DNA from: Nonomuraea maritima
GTDB lineage: Bacteria; Actinomycetota; Actinomycetes; Streptosporangiales; Streptosporangiaceae
DNA length: 64,000 nucleotides
Reading direction: 5' to 3'
Assembly: GCF_900100395.1 (NCBI RefSeq)
Contig: NZ_FNFB01000018.1
Coordinates: forward strand, 62,001 to 126,000
In this document: in pieces, positions 7,114 to 14,724 of the stretch
How positions within the stretch are numbered: position 1 is the stretch's first letter
Layout: every line of letters starts with the position of its first letter
The notes under the pieces: model-generated
Databases searched by the model: none
The model's input: the letters and a program-made list of their open reading frames with translations, nothing else
What the model was told of the DNA's origin: nothing
Made by a program: the position numbers and the translations under genes

Positions 7114-7887
7114 ATGGCCGATCTTCAGCACACGCACGAGCTGACGTACGTCGGGTCGCGGGTCGTCAAGCGGTTCGTGGACGGCAAGGCGGGCGCGGCC
7201 GAGCGCGAGTGGCGCGCGCTCGGCCTGCTGGCCCGGTACGCGCCCGGGCTGGCGCCAGAACCGATCGCCTTCGACGGCGGCGCGGTGACCATGTCGCGGC
7301 TTCCGGGGGAGTCGTTGCGCGGGCTGTCGCCGCTGAAGGTCCCGCTGACGGCGCTGGCCGAGGCCCTGGCCGAGCTGCACGCGGCGGTGCCGTCCGAGGT
7401 GCTGAGCACTCTCCCCGTACGGCCGTGGCAGGTCGACGCCGTGGCCGTGTGGGTGCGGGAGCGGGCGGCCGGCTGGCTGCCGCGTGACCCGGAGGCCGAC
7501 CGGGCGGTGCGGGAAGGGCTGCGGTGGCTGGAGAGCTGGAGGCCGGGTGAGGCGGGCGTCACGCCGGTGTTCGGGGCCGGTGACGGCAACCTCTCCAACT
7601 TCTTGTGGGACGGGTTCCGCGTCCGTGTCGTCGACTTCGAGGACTCAGGGAGCAGCGACCGGGCGTGGGAGCTCGCCGAGCTGGCCGAGCACGTGTCGAT
7701 GTGGGTGGACGGCGAGGTGGGGATCGCCGAGCTGTTCGAGCTGGACCCCCTGGAGAGCCGCCGCCTGCTGGAGTGCCGCAGGCTGCAGGCGCTCGTCTGG
7801 CTGTTCCTGCTGTCGCACGAGGGGCCGCGCAACCCGCCGGGGACCTTCCGGCGCCAGGTCGAGCGCACCCTCGCCGTCCTGGGGTGA
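7114..7887 (+). CDS. Aminoglycoside phosphotransferase (APH)-family kinase-like protein
   Basis: A 257-residue protein with the protein-kinase-like fold of the APH family. The N-lobe begins with VVKRFVDGKAGAAEREWRAL (candidate ATP-binding Lys). The catalytic loop is GDGNLSNFLWDG near residues 155-166 (Asp and Asn of the HGDxxxxN pattern, with the His replaced) and the metal-binding VVDFEDSG follows near 170-177. Such orphan members phosphorylate small molecules (sugars, amino alcohols, antibiotics); the substrate here is unknown. It ends three bases before the end of the convergent aldolase gene of the GalNAc-type operon. A role as an N-acetylhexosamine kinase feeding that operon is possible, because the operon has no kinase for the free sugar, but this is inference. 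Confidence 0.8.
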   Translation: MADLQHTHELTYVGSRVVKRFVDGKAGAAEREWRALGLLARYAPGLAPEPIAFDGGAVTMSRLPGESLRGLSPLKVPLTALAEALAELHAAVPSEVLSTLPVRPWQVDAVAVWVRERAAGWLPRDPEADRAVREGLRWLESWRPGEAGVTPVFGAGDGNLSNFLWDGFRVRVVDFEDSGSSDRAWELAELAEHVSMWVDGEVGIAELFELDPLESRRLLECRRLQALVWLFLLSHEGPRNPPGTFRRQVERTLAVLG

Positions 7888-7890
7888 GGT

Positions 7891-8715
7891 TCAGCCGGTG
7901 AGGACCCCGAGCAGGTGGGTGACCTCGCGGGCGATCGCGTCGCGGCCCGCCGCGACGTACTTGCGGGGGTCCACCACGCGTTCGTCGCCGGTCAGGTAGT
8001 CGCGGATCGCGCCGGTGAACGCCTGGTTCAGGTGGGTGGCGATGTTGATCTTCTTCATGCCCCGGCGTACGGCCTCGCGCAGCACGTCGTCCGGCACGCC
8101 GGACGACCCGTGCAGCACCAGCGGCACCGGTACGGCCGCCCGCAGGCCGGCGACGAGGTCGAGGTCGAGCACCGCGTCCTTCGTCGTCATCGCGTGCGAG
8201 GTGCCGACCGCCACGGCCAGCGCGTCCACGCCGGTCCTGGCCACGTAGTCGACGGCCTCGTGCGGCCTGGTCCTGGCGCCGGGCGCGTGCACGCCGTCCT
8301 TGCCGCCGACCTCGCCCAGCTCCGCCTCCACCCACACCCCGCGCTCGTGGCAGTACGCCGCCACCTCGGCGGTCGCGCGGACGTTGTCCTCGTCGGGCAG
8401 GGCGGAGGCGTCGTACATCACCGAGCCGATGCCCAGCGCCACCGCCTCCTCGACGAGCGCGCGGCCGGTGGCGTGGTCGAGGTGGACGGCGACCGGCACC
8501 TCGGCGCGGCGGGCGACGGCCAGGCAGGCGAGCGCGAGGGGCTCCAGCGCGCCGTGGTAGCGCACGCAGTTCTCGCTGATCTGCAGGACGACCGGCCGGC
8601 CTGCCGCCTCGGCGCCGGTGACGACGGCGGTGGCGTGCTCCAGCTGGATCACGTTGAACGCGCCCACCCCGCCGGGGGACTGCCGGACGATGTCGCCGAT
8701 GGCGGTCAAAGGCAT
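7891..8715 (-). CDS. Class II fructose/tagatose-bisphosphate aldolase
   Basis: A 274-residue class II aldolase. Zinc ligands are visible in VAVHLDHATG, VEAELGEVGG and VPLVLHGSSGVPDD, and the C-terminal phosphate-binding segment is KKINIATHLNQAF. Length and the lack of extra insertions fit the GatY/KbaY/AgaY branch that cleaves tagatose-1,6-bisphosphate. Its place as the last gene of a SIS-isomerase, nagA, PfkB-kinase operon supports that over glycolytic FBP aldolase. The start was set at ATG 8715, preceded by AAGGAG at good spacing; the frame can be extended upstream but only into Arg-rich nonsense over the kinase gene. Confidence 0.88.
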   Translation of the reverse strand: MPLTAIGDIVRQSPGGVGAFNVIQLEHATAVVTGAEAAGRPVVLQISENCVRYHGALEPLALACLAVARRAEVPVAVHLDHATGRALVEEAVALGIGSVMYDASALPDEDNVRATAEVAAYCHERGVWVEAELGEVGGKDGVHAPGARTRPHEAVDYVARTGVDALAVAVGTSHAMTTKDAVLDLDLVAGLRAAVPVPLVLHGSSGVPDDVLREAVRRGMKKINIATHLNQAFTGAIRDYLTGDERVVDPRKYVAAGRDAIAREVTHLLGVLTG

Positions 8716-8726
8716 GGCGCGGCTCC

Positions 8727-9659
8727 TTACGAGACGGTGATCTGGGGGTGGATGTCGGCGTACACGTCCGGGTCGATCTCCCCGGCGACGGGCGTGGCGA
8801 CGGCCGCCGCGCCGAGCGCCGCGGCGCGGCGGAGCGTGTCGGGCCACGGGGTCCGTTCGACCAGGGCCAGCGCGAGCCCGGCCACGAGCGCGTCGCCCGC
8901 GCCGGTGGGGTTGCCGTGCACGGTGTACGGCATCCGTGCCCTGAACGTTCCCTCGCCGGTGACCGCCAGTAGGCCGTCGGCTCCCATGGAGACCACGACG
9001 GCTCCGGCGCCCCTCTCCCGCAGTGCCCCGGCGGCCTCGGTCAGGGTGCCGCCGGGGACGGCTCTGGCCAGCTCGTCGGCGTTCGGCTTGACGACGGCCG
9101 GGCGGCCCTCTGCGGCGTGGCGCAGGGGCTCGCCGTCGGCGTCCACGACGGCCGGGACGCCACGGGCGGCGGCGATCGCGGCCAGGGTGGCGTAGAACCC
9201 GGCGGGGACGCCGCGCGGCAGGCTCCCCGCGAGCACCACCGCGCCGGCGCCGGACAGCAGCTTCTCGTAGCGCCGCGTGAAGGCGGTGAGCTCCCCGGAC
9301 GTCACGTGGGGCCCCGGCTCGTTGAACAGCGCGGTCCGCCCGGAGCGCCCCGGTTCGTGGGGGTGGGTGTGGGGTTCTGTGATGGTCAGGGTGGTGCGGG
9401 AGTCACCGGCCACCGGGGTCAGGGCGTGGCGGAGGGGGGCCGAGCGGAGGTCGGCTTCCACGGCGTGGCCGGTCCGGCCGCCGGCGAGGCCGGTCACCAG
9501 TGTGTCGTGGCCGAGCGCCGCGAGGACGCGGGCCACGTTGACGCCCTTGCCGCCCGCGCGCCGGTGCACCGCGCCGACGCGGTTGACGCCGTCCCAGTCG
9601 ACGCGCGGCACCTCGTACGTCACGTCGAGGGCGAGGTTGAGCGTCACGGTGAGGATCAA
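8727..9659 (-). CDS. PfkB-family hexose-phosphate kinase (tagatose-6-phosphate kinase / 1-phosphofructokinase type)
   Basis: A 310-residue ribokinase-superfamily enzyme. The N-terminal signature GGKGVNVARVLAALG (residues about 36-50) and the C-terminal GNPTGAGDALVAGLALAL, with catalytic Asp in the GAGD anion hole, are both present. The LacC/FruK subfamily N-terminus (TVTLNLALDVTYEV) is clear. In this operon it most likely phosphorylates tagatose-6-phosphate to the 1,6-bisphosphate for the downstream aldolase; fructose-1-phosphate is the alternative. It starts at TTG 9659, overlapping the nagA stop by 3 bases, so it is translationally coupled. The aldolase starts 11 bases after it. Confidence 0.87.
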   Translation of the reverse strand: MILTVTLNLALDVTYEVPRVDWDGVNRVGAVHRRAGGKGVNVARVLAALGHDTLVTGLAGGRTGHAVEADLRSAPLRHALTPVAGDSRTTLTITEPHTHPHEPGRSGRTALFNEPGPHVTSGELTAFTRRYEKLLSGAGAVVLAGSLPRGVPAGFYATLAAIAAARGVPAVVDADGEPLRHAAEGRPAVVKPNADELARAVPGGTLTEAAGALRERGAGAVVVSMGADGLLAVTGEGTFRARMPYTVHGNPTGAGDALVAGLALALVERTPWPDTLRRAAALGAAAVATPVAGEIDPDVYADIHPQITVS

Positions 9660-10792
9660 CGCGGCTCCGTGATCCAGTGGCCGTCCTTCATCACGCCGTC
9701 CACCTCCAGGGAGTCCGACAGGACGACCAGGTCGGCCGCCTTTCCTGCGGCGATCGAGCCGATGCGGTCGGCCAGGCCGAGCACCCGCGCGGGCGTCAGC
9801 GAGGCGACCTGGACGGCGTCGGCCAGCGACATGCCGACCTCGCGCACGCTACGCCGGAAGGCGACGTCCATGGTGAGCGTGGAGCCCGCGATCGAGCCGC
9901 CCTCGACGAGCCGTGCCACCCCGCCCTCGACGCGCACCCGCATGGGGCCGAGCACGTAGTCGCCGTCGCCGAGCCCGGTGGCCGACATGGCGTCCGTGAT
10001 CAGCGCCGTACGGCCGGGACCGGTCACCTCGTACGCCAGCCGCAGCATGGCCGGGTGGACGTGGACACCGTCGTTGATCAGCTCGATCGTCACCCGCTCG
10101 TCGTCCAGCAGGGCCGCGATCGGGCCGGGCGCGCGGTGGCCGAGCGGCGGCATCGCGTTGTAGAGGTGGGTGGCCACGCTCGCGCCCGCCTCGATGCCGG
10201 CGATCGTCTGGTCGTAGTCGGCGTCGCTGTGGCCGATGGCCGCGATGACGCCTTCGGCGACCGCCGCCCGGATCGTGTCGAGCGCCCCGGACAGCTCGGC
10301 CGCGATGGTGACCATGCGGACGTGCCCGCGTCCTGCCTCCAGCAGTTCGGCGAGCTCGCCGGGCGTCGGCTCGCGCAGCAGCGTCGGGTCGTGCGCCCCG
10401 CAGCGGGCCTTGGCGATGTACGGGCCCTCGAAGTGGATGCCGGCCAGCAGCCCTTCCTCGCACAGCTCCGCGAGCGACGAGGCCGCGCTCTTCAGCCCGT
10501 CGATCGAGTCGGTGACGAGGCTGGCGACCATCGTGGTGGTGCCGTGCCTGCGGTGCAGCTCGACGGCGTCGCGCGCCTTGCCGAGGTCGCCGGTCGGGAA
10601 CGAGCCGCCGGCGCCGCCGTGGTTGTGGATGTCGACGAACCCGGGCACGACGTGCCGTCCGCCCAGGCTGAGGCCGGGGCCGGGAGCGGATCCGTGGCCG
10701 ACGTGGGTGATGCGGCCGTCCTCGATGGTCAGCCACCCCTCGTGGACCCCCGCGGGGGTCACGAGCCGGGCGTCGGCAAGCGTAAGGCTCAT
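9656..10792 (-). CDS. nagA: N-acetylglucosamine/galactosamine-6-phosphate deacetylase
   Basis: A 378-residue amidohydrolase that removes acetate from N-acetylhexosamine 6-phosphate. Metal and substrate motifs are visible: DIHNHGGAGG near residue 55, GIHFEGPYIA near 120, AIGHSDADYD near 185, THLYNAMPPLGHRAPG near 208 and the catalytic Asp in ALITDAMSATG near 266. ATG 10792 was chosen for its AGGAGA ribosome site; the frame extends further upstream only through non-coding DNA. With the SIS protein, PfkB kinase and aldolase around it, the substrate is more likely GalNAc-6-phosphate (AgaA role) than GlcNAc-6-phosphate, though both fit the family. Confidence 0.93.
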   Translation of the reverse strand: MSLTLADARLVTPAGVHEGWLTIEDGRITHVGHGSAPGPGLSLGGRHVVPGFVDIHNHGGAGGSFPTGDLGKARDAVELHRRHGTTTMVASLVTDSIDGLKSAASSLAELCEEGLLAGIHFEGPYIAKARCGAHDPTLLREPTPGELAELLEAGRGHVRMVTIAAELSGALDTIRAAVAEGVIAAIGHSDADYDQTIAGIEAGASVATHLYNAMPPLGHRAPGPIAALLDDERVTIELINDGVHVHPAMLRLAYEVTGPGRTALITDAMSATGLGDGDYVLGPMRVRVEGGVARLVEGGSIAGSTLTMDVAFRRSVREVGMSLADAVQVASLTPARVLGLADRIGSIAAGKAADLVVLSDSLEVDGVMKDGHWITEPR

Positions 10793-10909
10793 CTCATTCT
10801 CCTCGTGCGTGGAGACCGCGGGCCACAGCCTTGGGGAGGTGACGCGGCACTGCGCCGCAGGATACTGGCGGTGCCGTGACACGTGATCGGTGCGTCCCGC
10901 TCACTCGGA

Positions 10910-11788
10910 TCACTCGGTGGGCGAGAGGATCACCGAACGCGTGAGGTGCATCGGCTGGTCGGGGTCGAGGCCGCGGGCGTGGGCACGGGCGACGGCCACC
11001 CGCTGGGCCCGGATCAGCTCGGCCATGGGGTCGAGGTCCGACTCGACGAACGTGCCGCCGGCCTGCTCGACCTGGGCGCGCAGCCCTTCGGGCGCGGCGC
11101 CCAGCATCCAGGTGACGCGTCCCGGGGCGGCGATGCTGATCGGGCCGTGCCGGTACTCCATCGCCGGGTACGCCTCCGTCCACGAGCGGGACGCCTCGCG
11201 CATCTTCAGCGCGGCCTCCTGGGCGAGGCCGACCGACCACCCGGTGCCGAGGAAGCTGAACTGCTCGGCGTCGACGAGCTCGGCGGGAAGGGGCTCGGCC
11301 ACGGCCCGTTCCGCGTCGGCGACGGCACGGGTGAGGTCCTCGCCGAGGCCGGCGCGGAGCAGGGCGAGCTGTGTGGTGGCGAAGCGGGTCTGCACGACCG
11401 AGCGCTCGTCGGCGTAGTCGAGGACGACGACCTCGCCGGCGGCGGTCATGATCGGCGTCTCGGGGTCGGCGGTGATGGCCGTGGTCCTGGTGGTGGTCCT
11501 GGCCAGCAGCTCCAGCACCTCCGTCGTGGTGCCCGAGCGCGACAGGGCCAGCACGCGGTCGTACGGCCGTCCGGCGGGGAACTCGGAGGCGGCGAAGGCG
11601 TCGGTCTCGCCGTGCCCGGCGCGCTCGCGCAGCACGGCGTACGCCATCGCGATGAACCACGAGGTGCCGCAGCCGACGACGGCGACCCGCTCGCCGGGGC
11701 GGGGCAGCGCGTCGGCCGGCACGTTCGCGACGGCGCGCCGCCAGCACGACGGCTGGGACGCGATCTCGGCCTCGGTGTGGCTGGTCAC
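10910..11788 (-). CDS. agaS: SIS-domain sugar-phosphate isomerase/deaminase (AgaS-like)
   Basis: A 292-residue protein with two SIS domains resembling the isomerase half of GlmS. The first has VVGCGTSWFIAMAYAVL and LALSRSGTTTEVLELL, the second FLGTGWSVGLAQEAALKMREASRSWTEAYPAMEYRHGPI. The pattern fits AgaS, which converts galactosamine-6-phosphate to tagatose-6-phosphate with release of ammonia. It is the first gene of the operon, starting at GTG 11788 with GGAGGT upstream. A 117-base gap separates it from nagA. The promoter region it shares with the divergent DeoR gene carries four related operator half-sites, so control by that regulator is likely. Confidence 0.85.
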   Translation of the reverse strand: MTSHTEAEIASQPSCWRRAVANVPADALPRPGERVAVVGCGTSWFIAMAYAVLRERAGHGETDAFAASEFPAGRPYDRVLALSRSGTTTEVLELLARTTTRTTAITADPETPIMTAAGEVVVLDYADERSVVQTRFATTQLALLRAGLGEDLTRAVADAERAVAEPLPAELVDAEQFSFLGTGWSVGLAQEAALKMREASRSWTEAYPAMEYRHGPISIAAPGRVTWMLGAAPEGLRAQVEQAGGTFVESDLDPMAELIRAQRVAVARAHARGLDPDQPMHLTRSVILSPTE

Positions 11789-11806
11789 CGCTTACCTCCG
11801 CATATT

Positions 11807-11863
11807 TGAGCGTTTCTGCTCTTTTTATAGCATGTAGGAGCAAAAATGGGCAGTTTTCGCTCA
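11807..11863. promoter_or_regulatory. DeoR-type operator region with four half-sites
   Basis: An inverted arrangement centred near 11835. TGAGCG (11807-11812) mirrors CGCTCA (11858-11863), and TTTCTGCTC (11813-11821) mirrors GAGCAAAAA (11838-11846) with one mismatch. Read in one orientation, the half-sites share GAGC followed by an A-rich stretch. The site lies between the divergent agaS-like operon and its DeoR-family regulator in an otherwise rare AT-rich patch, so it is very probably the operator. Confidence 0.6.
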
Positions 11864-11915
11864 GTGTGCGGGGTTGTGCCACGCTTGCTTCGACCTCGAC
11901 CCAAGGGAGGCCGAC

Positions 11916-12686
11916 GTGTCCCGCTACGACCGCTGGAACGCCATCATGGAGCTGCTGGTCCGGGAGGGCAGGCTGTCGGTGGAGGAGGCCGCGCGGGCGC
12001 TGGAGGTCTCCACGGCGACGATCCGGCGCGACCTCGACCAGCTGGCCCAGCAGCAGATGCTCATGCGTACGCGGGGCGGCGCGGTGGCGCAGAGCGTCAG
12101 CTACGACCTGCCGTTGCGCTACAAGACGGCCAGGCACGCCGACGAGAAGCACCGCATCGCGGCCGCGGCGGCCGAACTGGTGACACCGGGAGCGGTCGTC
12201 GGGCTCAACGGCGGCACCACGACGTCCGAGCTGGCCCGCGCGCTCGCCACGCTGGCGACGCTGGAGAGCGGCTTCACGGTCGTCACGAACGCGCTCAACA
12301 TCGCCGCCGAGCTGACCGTCCGGCAGCACGTCAAGATCGTGGTGACCGGCGGGGTGGCGCGGCAGCAGTCGTACGAGCTGATCGGGCCGCTGGCCGGCGG
12401 CGTGCTGGAGCAGGTGACCCTGGACGTGGCCTTCCTCGGGGTGGACGCGCTCGACGTCGAGTGGGGCGCCTCGGCCCACCACGAGGGGGAGGCCGGCGTC
12501 AACCATCAGCTGGTCAGCAGGGCGGCGCACGTCGTGGTGGTGGCCGACTCGTCCAAGCTGGGGAAGCGGGCGTTCGCCCGGATCTGCCCGATCGACGAGA
12601 TCGACACGCTGGTCACCGACGCGCGGTTGCCGGACGAGTCGGCCGCCAGGTTCGCCGACGCGGGCGTGAAGGTCATACGGGCCTAA
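11916..12686 (+). CDS. DeoR/GlpR-family transcriptional regulator of amino-sugar catabolism
   Basis: A 256-residue regulator. The N-terminal DeoR HTH is at about residues 6-60 (RWNAIMELLVREGRLSVEEAARALEVSTATIRRDLDQLAQQQMLMRTRGGAV). The C-terminal DeoRC sugar-phosphate-sensing domain has LNGGTTTSELARAL, VVTNALNIA and VVADSSKLGKRAF. The effector is probably a phosphorylated intermediate of the divergent operon, which it would repress (AgaR-like). The start was placed at GTG 11916 with AAGGGAGG six bases upstream; an upstream in-frame start would add residues unlike the family. The four-half-site operator lies about 55-110 bases upstream. Confidence 0.92.
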   Translation: MSRYDRWNAIMELLVREGRLSVEEAARALEVSTATIRRDLDQLAQQQMLMRTRGGAVAQSVSYDLPLRYKTARHADEKHRIAAAAAELVTPGAVVGLNGGTTTSELARALATLATLESGFTVVTNALNIAAELTVRQHVKIVVTGGVARQQSYELIGPLAGGVLEQVTLDVAFLGVDALDVEWGASAHHEGEAGVNHQLVSRAAHVVVVADSSKLGKRAFARICPIDEIDTLVTDARLPDESAARFADAGVKVIRA

Positions 12687-12784
12687 CCGCAATTCGGACG
12701 TAAGGTCACGGAACCGGCGTTACGTGTCGAGGTTCTGGCGGTAGGTATGGGAGGGCAGGCGACATTGCCGTCCCAGGGGGAGTT

Positions 12785-14527
12785 ATGACGTCCGGAAGGG
12801 GCGCGGCCCGGCTCGGGCCCGCGCAGCGCGCCGAGGCGCTGGAGCGCATGGTCGCGAAGGAACTCGACGTGGTCGTCGTCGGCGGTGGCGTGGTGGGGGC
12901 GGGGATCGCCCTCGACGCCGCGACGCGCGGCCTCGACGTGGGGCTGGTCGAGGCGCGTGACTTCGCCTCCGGAACCTCCTCGCGCTCGTCCAAGCTGATC
13001 CACGGCGGGTTGCGCTACCTGGAGCAGCTCAACTTCGAACTCGTACGAGAGGCGCTCCAGGAGCGGGCGCTGCTGCTCAAGCGGATCGCGCCGCACCTCG
13101 TCAGGCCGGTGCCGTTCCTGTTCCCGCTGACCCACTACGCCTGGGAGCGCCCGTACGTGGGCGCCGGGGTGGCGCTCTACGACACGCTCGGCTTCGCCAC
13201 CGGGCTCAGCCGGGGCGTGCCAGGCCATCGGCACATGTCCAGGTCGCGGGCGCTGCGTCTGGCTCCGGCGCTGAAGAAGTCGGCCTTCACCGGTGCGGTC
13301 CAGTACTGGGACGCCCAGGTCGACGACGCCCGCTACGTGATGATGCTGCTGCGCACCGCGGCCACGTACGGGGCACACGTCGCGCCCAGGGCGCAGGTGG
13401 TCGGGTTCCTGCGCGAGGGCGAGCGGGTCACCGGCGTCCGCGTGCGCGACCTGGAGGCGGGAGGCGAGTTCGAGGTGCGCGCCCGGCAGGTGGTCAACGC
13501 CACCGGCGTCTGGACCGACGACATCCAGGAGCTCGTCGGCGGCCGGGGCCAGATCCACGTGCGCGCCTCGAAGGGCATCCACCTGGTGGTGCCGCGCGAC
13601 CGGATCCACTCGCTGACCGGGATCATCCTGCGTACGGAGAAGTCGGTGCTCTTCCTGATCCCGTGGGGCAGGCACTGGATCATCGGCACCACCGACACCG
13701 ACTGGAAGCTCGACAAGGGCCACCCCGCCGCCTCCCGGGCGGACATCGACTACCTGCTCGACCACGTGAACGCGGTGCTGTCGGTGCCGCTGACACGCGA
13801 CGACGTGGAGGGCGTCTACGCGGGGCTGCGTCCGCTGCTGTCGGGGGAGTCCGACCAGACCTCGAAGCTGTCCCGCGAGCACGTGGTGGCCCATCCCGTC
13901 CCGGGCCTGGTCATGATCGCGGGCGGGAAGTACACGACGTACCGGGTCATGGCCAAGGACGCCGTGGACGCCGTCGCGCACGGGCTCGACCAGCGGGTGC
14001 CGCACTCGTGCACCGACAGCGTCCCGCTCGTGGGCGCCGAGGGTTACCAGGCGCTGTGGAACTCCAGGCACCGCCTCGCCCAGAGCTCCGGGCTGCACGT
14101 GGCGCGGATCGAGCACCTGCTCCAGCGGCACGGCTCGCTGATCGACGAGGTGCTGGAGCTGATCGAGCGCGACCCGGCGCTGGGCCGGCCGCTGTCGGGG
14201 GCCGACGACTACCTGCGGGCCGAGATCGTGTACGCGGCCACCCACGAGGGGGCCAGGCACCTCAACGACGTGCTGACGCGGCGTACGCGGATCTCCATCG
14301 AGACCTTCCACCGCGGGCTCGCGGTGGCGCAGGAGGTGGCGGAGCTGATGGCCGAGCCGCTCGGCTGGGACGGCGAGCAGGTCAAGAGGGAGGTCGAGTA
14401 CTACGCCAAGCGGGTGGAGGCCGAACGCCGCTCACAGGAGCAGGACTCCGACCAGGAGGCCGACGCGATCAGGCTGGGCGCCCCGGAGATCGTCCCGGTG
14501 GTCGGCCCCGAGGAGCAACCCGAGTGA
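12785..14527 (+). CDS. glpD: Glycerol-3-phosphate dehydrogenase (FAD-dependent, aerobic type)
   Basis: A 580-residue flavoprotein converting glycerol-3-phosphate to dihydroxyacetone phosphate and passing electrons to quinone at the membrane. The FAD Rossmann motif VVVVGGGVVGAGIALDAATRG is at about residues 28-48, followed by the family signature SSRSSKLIHGGLRYLE near 65-80. IPWGRHWIIGTTDTDW and IAGGKYTTYRVMAKD mark the catalytic and C-terminal regions, and the C-terminal helical DAO_C domain runs from about 410 to 540. The last 40 residues are acidic. It starts at ATG 12785 behind GGGGAG and has its own transcription unit, ended by a hairpin. No glpF or glpK is nearby. Confidence 0.95.
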   Translation: MTSGRGAARLGPAQRAEALERMVAKELDVVVVGGGVVGAGIALDAATRGLDVGLVEARDFASGTSSRSSKLIHGGLRYLEQLNFELVREALQERALLLKRIAPHLVRPVPFLFPLTHYAWERPYVGAGVALYDTLGFATGLSRGVPGHRHMSRSRALRLAPALKKSAFTGAVQYWDAQVDDARYVMMLLRTAATYGAHVAPRAQVVGFLREGERVTGVRVRDLEAGGEFEVRARQVVNATGVWTDDIQELVGGRGQIHVRASKGIHLVVPRDRIHSLTGIILRTEKSVLFLIPWGRHWIIGTTDTDWKLDKGHPAASRADIDYLLDHVNAVLSVPLTRDDVEGVYAGLRPLLSGESDQTSKLSREHVVAHPVPGLVMIAGGKYTTYRVMAKDAVDAVAHGLDQRVPHSCTDSVPLVGAEGYQALWNSRHRLAQSSGLHVARIEHLLQRHGSLIDEVLELIERDPALGRPLSGADDYLRAEIVYAATHEGARHLNDVLTRRTRISIETFHRGLAVAQEVAELMAEPLGWDGEQVKREVEYYAKRVEAERRSQEQDSDQEADAIRLGAPEIVPVVGPEEQPE

Positions 14528-14533
14528 GTGTGT

Positions 14534-14570
14534 GGGCGGCCCGCGGCGCTGCGGGGTCCGCGGACCGCCC
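14534..14570 (+). terminator. Hairpin downstream of glpD
   Basis: GGGCGGCCCGCGG (14534-14546) pairs with CCGCGGACCGCCC (14558-14570) with a single mismatch and an 11-base loop. It begins seven bases after the glpD stop. There is no U-tract, as is usual for high-GC actinomycete terminators. Confidence 0.5.
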
Positions 14571-14724
14571 GCTCCCGGATGGCTTTCAGGGTTTGTCGCA
14601 GGCGGGAGCGCAGGTGCGCCGCCTGATTCGACAGCTCCCTGTCGGTAAAGTTTTCATCATTTGTCCGGAAAAGTCCATAAAGGATGCTGGAAAACCCAAC
14701 TGTCCATCCTGCTACGGGAAGGTC

